Made by a program: the position numbers and the translations under genes. The notes beneath the pieces were generated by a model, which did not search any database, was not told the DNA's origin, and saw only the letters and a list, made by a program, of their open reading frames with translations. Positions 14,171-16,881 of a stretch of 16,881 nucleotides of DNA are shown one piece after another. Position 1 is the stretch's first letter; each line of letters starts with the position of its first letter. The stretch comes from Bacilli bacterium (GTDB lineage: Bacteria > Bacillota_I > Bacilli_A > RF39 > UBA660): positions 1 through 16,881 of the forward strand of contig JAQUDY010000003.1 in the NCBI GenBank assembly GCA_028685445.1. The letters are read 5' to 3'.

Positions 14171-14910
14171 TGAAAAAAATTGCAGTATCTGTTAAAGATT
14201 TACACGTGAGTTATAGAGGTCTTAAGAAGACGTCTATAAGATCAACATTCTTTAACAAAAAAAACAGAAAAAAAATAGAAGTATTTAAAGCTCTAAATGG
14301 AGTTTCTTTCGAACTAGAAGAAGGTAAAATTTTAGGGATTGTAGGAAAGAACGGTAGCGGGAAATCTACTTTACTAAGAGCTATTGCTGGAATATTTTCA
14401 GCAGATGAAGGAAGTGTAGATCTCCATGATAATAGTATCTCATTGTTATCTATTGGAGTAGGTTTTAATAAAAAACTAACTGGAAAAGAAAATATATATT
14501 TATCTGGATTGTTACTTGGATTTACTGAAGAAGAAATTAAAACCAAAGAAAAAGAAATAATAGATTTTGCTGACTTAGGTGAATTTATTTATAAACCAGT
14601 TAGAACATATTCATCAGGTATGTATTCTAAATTAGCGTTTGCAATAACTGCTATTTTAGAAACAAATATTATGCTAATTGACGAAGTATTAAGTGTGGGG
14701 GATGTACAATTTAGGAAAAAGAGTTATAATAAAATGAAGGAACTAATATTTGCCGATGGCAGAACGGTTATCATAGTGTCTCATACTACAAGTACTTTAG
14801 AAGAGCTGTGTGATGAGGTGTTATGGATTCATGATGGTAAAGTGAAATTAAAAGGAAAACCAGAAAAAGTATTAAAAGAGTACGAAGAATTTATGCATAG
14901 AAAGAAGTAG
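14170..14910 (+). CDS. tagH: Teichoic acid/polysaccharide export ABC ATPase, TagH-like
   Basis: 246 residues with all catalytic motifs intact, unlike the ABC relatives at the start of the window. Walker A is GKNGSGKST (59-67, Lys65), the signature YSSGM (147-151), Walker B LIDE (Asp171, Glu172) and the H-loop SHTT with His205. SIGVGFNKKLTGKENIYLSG (95-114) is the characteristic block of the TagH/Wzt/RfbB export subfamily. The protein ends shortly after the nucleotide-binding domain. Bacillus subtilis TagH is about 527 residues with an added C-terminal region, and O-antigen Wzt proteins carry a C-terminal polymer-binding domain, so this one lacks any visible substrate-recognition appendix. It would power export through the permease encoded just upstream. 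Confidence 0.93.
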   Translation: MKKIAVSVKDLHVSYRGLKKTSIRSTFFNKKNRKKIEVFKALNGVSFELEEGKILGIVGKNGSGKSTLLRAIAGIFSADEGSVDLHDNSISLLSIGVGFNKKLTGKENIYLSGLLLGFTEEEIKTKEKEIIDFADLGEFIYKPVRTYSSGMYSKLAFAITAILETNIMLIDEVLSVGDVQFRKKSYNKMKELIFADGRTVIIVSHTTSTLEELCDEVLWIHDGKVKLKGKPEKVLKEYEEFMHRKK

Positions 14911-14920
14911 TGGAGGAATT

Positions 14921-15310
14921 ATGAAAGTTATTTTAACATATGGAACATTTGACATATTACATTATGGACATATTAGATTATTAAAAAGAGCAAAAGATTT
15001 AGGGGATTATTTAATAGTAGCTATTTCTACTGATGAATTTAATGATATTAAAGGTAAAAAATCATATTATAGTTATGATGTTCGTAAAGAAATGTTAGAA
15101 GCAATAAAATATGTAGATTTAGTTATTCCAGAAGAAAATTGGGAACAAAAGCCAAATGATATAAAAACTCATAATATAGATGTTGTTGTTATGGGTGGAG
15201 ATTGGGCTGGAAGTGAACGTTTTGAGTATCTACGTGAATATTGTGATGTACAATACTTAGATCGTACTGAAGGAATATCAACAACTCAAATTAAAGAAAA
15301 TTTAAAATAA
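14921..15310 (+). CDS. tagD: Glycerol-3-phosphate cytidylyltransferase
   Basis: 129 residues, the exact TagD size. It makes CDP-glycerol from CTP and glycerol-3-phosphate, the donor for the glycerophosphotransferases encoded upstream. Visible motifs: TYGTFDILHYGHIRLL with the HxGH nucleotide-binding residues His14 and His17, the lysine-containing KGKKS segment, VMGGDW (about 87-92), and the RTEGISTT signature near the C-terminus. GGAGG sits 5 bases before the ATG, and the gene follows tagH by 10 bases. A strong terminator follows within one base of the stop, so tagD closes the tagGHD unit. Its presence supports glycerol rather than ribitol as at least one backbone polyol. Confidence 0.96.
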   Translation: MKVILTYGTFDILHYGHIRLLKRAKDLGDYLIVAISTDEFNDIKGKKSYYSYDVRKEMLEAIKYVDLVIPEENWEQKPNDIKTHNIDVVVMGGDWAGSERFEYLREYCDVQYLDRTEGISTTQIKENLK

Positions 15311-15341
15311 AAAAACAGACTTTATAATAGTCTGTTTTTTT
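15311..15341 (+). terminator. Intrinsic terminator after tagD (repeat copy 1)
   Basis: AAAAACAGACT (15311-15321) and AGTCTGTTTTT (15329-15339) form an 11-bp stem with a 7-base loop, and the right arm runs into a string of T. This is the clearest terminator in the window. It is part of a 40-base unit repeated exactly at 16577-16616. Confidence 0.9.
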
Positions 15342-15349
15342 GATAAAAT
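15321..15349 (+). promoter_or_regulatory. Extended -10 promoter overlapping the terminator, upstream of the pyrophosphorylase gene
   Basis: TGATAAAAT (15341-15349) is TGN plus TAAAAT. TTTATA (15321-15326), 17 bases upstream inside the terminator hairpin, is a possible -35. The expected transcript start is near 15356, immediately before the GGTGAT ribosome site at 15358-15363. Confidence 0.6.
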
Positions 15350-15366
15350 ATATTTATGGTGATTAT

Positions 15367-16569
15367 ATGGAGAAAACAAAAGGTGTATTGAAAAATTATA
15401 ATCAAGAACATTTATTAGATTTTTATAACAAATTAAATAATGAAGAAAAAGCGAGTTTAAAAAAACAGATTAAGTCCATTGATTTTCAATTAATTGATAA
15501 TTTATTTAAAAAAAATAATAATATAATTAAACAACAAAAAGAATTCAAATCTATGACTAGCCATGAGACTACTGATGAATATTTTGATTTAGGATTACAA
15601 TCTATTTTTCGAAAAGAATTTGCGTTAGTCACAATGGCTGGCGGACAAGGAACGAGACTTGGTCATAATGGACCTAAAGGTACTTATATTTTAGGTTATG
15701 GTATTAACAAATCTTTGTTTGAATTACAATGTGATAAATTAAAAAATATTTATAAAAAAACAAACATATATATTCCATGGTTTATTATGACTAGCATTGA
15801 AAATAATGATTTAACAATTAAATTCTTTGAGAAAAATGATTATTTCAACTATCCAAAAGAAAAAATAACTTTTTTTATGCAAGATCAATTACCTATGCTT
15901 GATATTAATGGAAAAATTATAATGTCGAGTAAATCAAATATGAAAATGGGTGCTAACGGAAGTGGAGGAGTATTTTCTTCTTTAGCTAAAAGCAATATTT
16001 TAAAAAAAATGTTAAGTGATAATATAAAATGGATTTTTATAGGTGGAATTGACAATATATTATTGCCTGTAGATAATCCGGATTTGATTGGCTTTGCAAT
16101 TAAGAATAATTATAAAATTGTTTCTAAAACTATTACTAAAAAAGATCCTAATGAAAAAGTAGGAGTATTTGGTTATTTAGATGATAAGCCAGGAGTGATT
16201 GAATATATATTTATGTCTGATGAAATGAATAATTTAAAAGATGAAAAGAATAACTTAATATATAAAGATATTCATACCTTATCAAATCTTTTTCATATTA
16301 GCATATTAGAAGAAGCTGCAAAAAAAGAACTAAATTATTATCCCGCTTTAAAGAAAACAGAATATTTAAATAAAAATGGGGATTTAATTATTCCCGAAAT
16401 AGAAAACGCTTATAAATATGAAACTTTTATTTTTGATATATTTTCATATGTAGATAAAATAGGATTATTAAAAGGAAAGAGAGAAGAAATATTTGCGCCA
16501 GTCAAAAACAAAGAAGGAGTAGACAGTCCAGAAACCGCTGCTAATCTTTATAATAAAATAATTAAGTAA
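15367..16569 (+). CDS. UDP-sugar / UDP-N-acetylhexosamine pyrophosphorylase, eukaryotic UAP type
   Basis: 400 residues from ATG 15367. An in-frame TTG at 15340 lies inside the promoter and is rejected; GGTGAT at 15358-15363 supports the ATG. The protein belongs to the UTP-glucose-1-phosphate uridylyltransferase superfamily, in the branch that includes eukaryotic UDP-GlcNAc pyrophosphorylase, and makes a UDP-sugar from UTP and a sugar-1-phosphate. Motifs: an N-terminal helical region, MAGGQGTRLGHNGPKG (90-105, the nucleotide-binding loop), QDQLPMLD, NGSGGVF, GGIDNILLPVDNPDLIG, KVGVFGYLDDKPGVIEY, and FAPVKNKEGVDSPETA near the end. Most bacteria use GlmU for UDP-GlcNAc and GalU-type enzymes for UDP-glucose, neither of which looks like this. 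Its position among teichoic acid genes suggests it feeds the TagO-like or GT2 enzyme. The substrate (GlcNAc-1-P, GalNAc-1-P or Glc-1-P) is unresolved. Confidence 0.85.
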   Translation: MEKTKGVLKNYNQEHLLDFYNKLNNEEKASLKKQIKSIDFQLIDNLFKKNNNIIKQQKEFKSMTSHETTDEYFDLGLQSIFRKEFALVTMAGGQGTRLGHNGPKGTYILGYGINKSLFELQCDKLKNIYKKTNIYIPWFIMTSIENNDLTIKFFEKNDYFNYPKEKITFFMQDQLPMLDINGKIIMSSKSNMKMGANGSGGVFSSLAKSNILKKMLSDNIKWIFIGGIDNILLPVDNPDLIGFAIKNNYKIVSKTITKKDPNEKVGVFGYLDDKPGVIEYIFMSDEMNNLKDEKNNLIYKDIHTLSNLFHISILEEAAKKELNYYPALKKTEYLNKNGDLIIPEIENAYKYETFIFDIFSYVDKIGLLKGKREEIFAPVKNKEGVDSPETAANLYNKIIK

Positions 16570-16576
16570 AACTATT

Positions 16577-16607
16577 AAAAACAGACTTTATAATAGTCTG
16601 TTTTTTT
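16577..16607 (+). terminator. Intrinsic terminator after the pyrophosphorylase gene (repeat copy 2)
   Basis: The same 11-bp stem, 7-base loop and T-run as at 15311-15341, starting 8 bases after the TAA stop. Confidence 0.9.
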
Positions 16608-16615
16608 GATAAAAT
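16587..16615 (+). promoter_or_regulatory. Extended -10 promoter of the LtaS-like gene
   Basis: TGATAAAAT at 16607-16615, with TTTATA at 16587-16592 as a possible -35, inside the second repeat copy. The predicted transcript start near 16622 is just ahead of GAGG at 16623-16626. Confidence 0.6.
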
Positions 16616-16632
16616 AGTTACAGAGGCTATTG

Positions 16633-16881
16633 ATGAAAAAGTTTAAAAAACAAATATTTCATTTTTTATTTTTATTAGGAGTACTACTTATAATTATTCA
16701 ATATTATATTTATAATACTTTTGGTTCTATTGATTTAAGACAAATTATTTTTCATATAGATATGCCTAGAGGCATAACTAGTGGAAATGTTTTATTAAAA
16801 GGGGTTTTGTATGTTATACCAAAGTTTCTAATTTTAGGAGTAATTTATATATTAATAAATATTATTTATTCTAAAACTAAA
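16633..16881 (+). CDS. LtaS-like phosphoglycerol transferase, N-terminal part (runs off window)
   Basis: The first 83 codons of a gene whose 3' end lies outside the window; the start ATG has GAGG 6 bases upstream. The translation begins with a short basic stretch and a hydrophobic helix (FLFLLGVLLIIIQYYI), followed by GSIDLRQIIFHIDMPRG (31-47) and a second hydrophobic helix (about 64-79). The pattern of a membrane helix, then a Q-I-x-FH-x-x-x-P segment, then further helices is what I recognise in the N-terminal membrane domain of lipoteichoic acid synthase/MdoB-type proteins, whose extracellular alkaline-phosphatase-like domain polymerises glycerol phosphate from phosphatidylglycerol. That catalytic domain is not in view, so the call is provisional, but it suits the locus. 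Confidence 0.6.
   Translation, partial: MKKFKKQIFHFLFLLGVLLIIIQYYIYNTFGSIDLRQIIFHIDMPRGITSGNVLLKGVLYVIPKFLILGVIYILINIIYSKTK

Larger units (their letters stand above)
15311..15350 (+). repeat. 40-base exact direct repeat, copy 1 (terminator plus promoter)
   Basis: Identical base for base to 16577-16616; identity ends at both borders. It joins an intrinsic terminator to an extended -10 promoter and therefore ends one unit and starts the next. Confidence 0.95.
16577..16616 (+). repeat. 40-base exact direct repeat, copy 2 (terminator plus promoter)
   Basis: Exact copy of 15311-15350; the copies are 1266 bases apart and bracket the pyrophosphorylase gene. Flanking bases differ on both sides. Confidence 0.95.

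Noticed and set aside
14211..14546. Minus-strand open frame opposite tagH
   Set aside because: It overlaps an ABC ATPase with every motif intact.

Overview
The window comes from a very AT-rich, low-GC Gram-positive bacterium with a cell wall. It looks like a compact-genome member of the Bacillota/Bacilli (for example one of the uncultured gut lineages related to Mollicutes), although the exact taxon is inference. TGA works as a stop codon here: it ends the tagO-like gene, the second glycerophosphotransferase, the GT2 gene and the polytopic membrane gene. This argues against a Mycoplasma-type code. All supported genes lie on the + strand, tightly packed and often overlapping by 1-4 bases.

Layout. 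(1) 3-1830: the 3' part of an EcfA1-like ABC ATPase, an EcfA2-like ABC ATPase and truA. This is the familiar ecfA1-ecfA2-ecfT-truA neighbourhood, but ecfT is missing and both ATPases have lost their catalytic motifs. (2) 1896-3823: a TagO/WecA-type undecaprenyl-phosphate sugar-1-phosphate transferase and a patatin-like lipid hydrolase. (3) 3913-11603: a five-gene run with two CDP-glycerol glycerophosphotransferase-family proteins, a GT2 glycosyltransferase, a MenD-like thiamine-diphosphate (ThDP) enzyme, and a fusion of an NAD-dependent epimerase/reductase domain to a polysaccharide pyruvyl transferase domain. (4) 11804-15310: a polytopic membrane protein, the TagG-like and TagH-like polymer-export ABC transporter, and TagD glycerol-3-phosphate cytidylyltransferase. 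(5) 15367-16569: a eukaryote-type UDP-sugar/UDP-HexNAc pyrophosphorylase. (6) 16633 to the window end: the start of an LtaS-like phosphoglycerol transferase.

How the genes fit together. Regions 2-6 read as a teichoic-acid-type cell-surface polymer locus. The pyrophosphorylase would supply a UDP-sugar and TagO would start the lipid-linked chain. TagD would make CDP-glycerol and the two TagB/TagF-like enzymes would add glycerol phosphate. The GT2 enzyme and the polytopic protein would add sugars, TagGH would export the chain, and the LtaS-like protein would work on an extracellular glycerol-phosphate polymer. The unusual part is the ThDP enzyme next to the reductase-pyruvyltransferase fusion: no standard teichoic-acid pathway uses a MenD-like enzyme, so these two may make an undescribed monomer or decoration.

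Regulatory architecture. Extended -10 promoters sit directly downstream of terminators. An exact 40-base terminator-plus-promoter unit occurs twice, on either side of the pyrophosphorylase gene. A perfect 14-bp inverted repeat lies in the 200-base gap before the polytopic membrane gene. No stretch above 300 bases lacks a gene, and I saw no rRNA, tRNA, CRISPR array or transposase.
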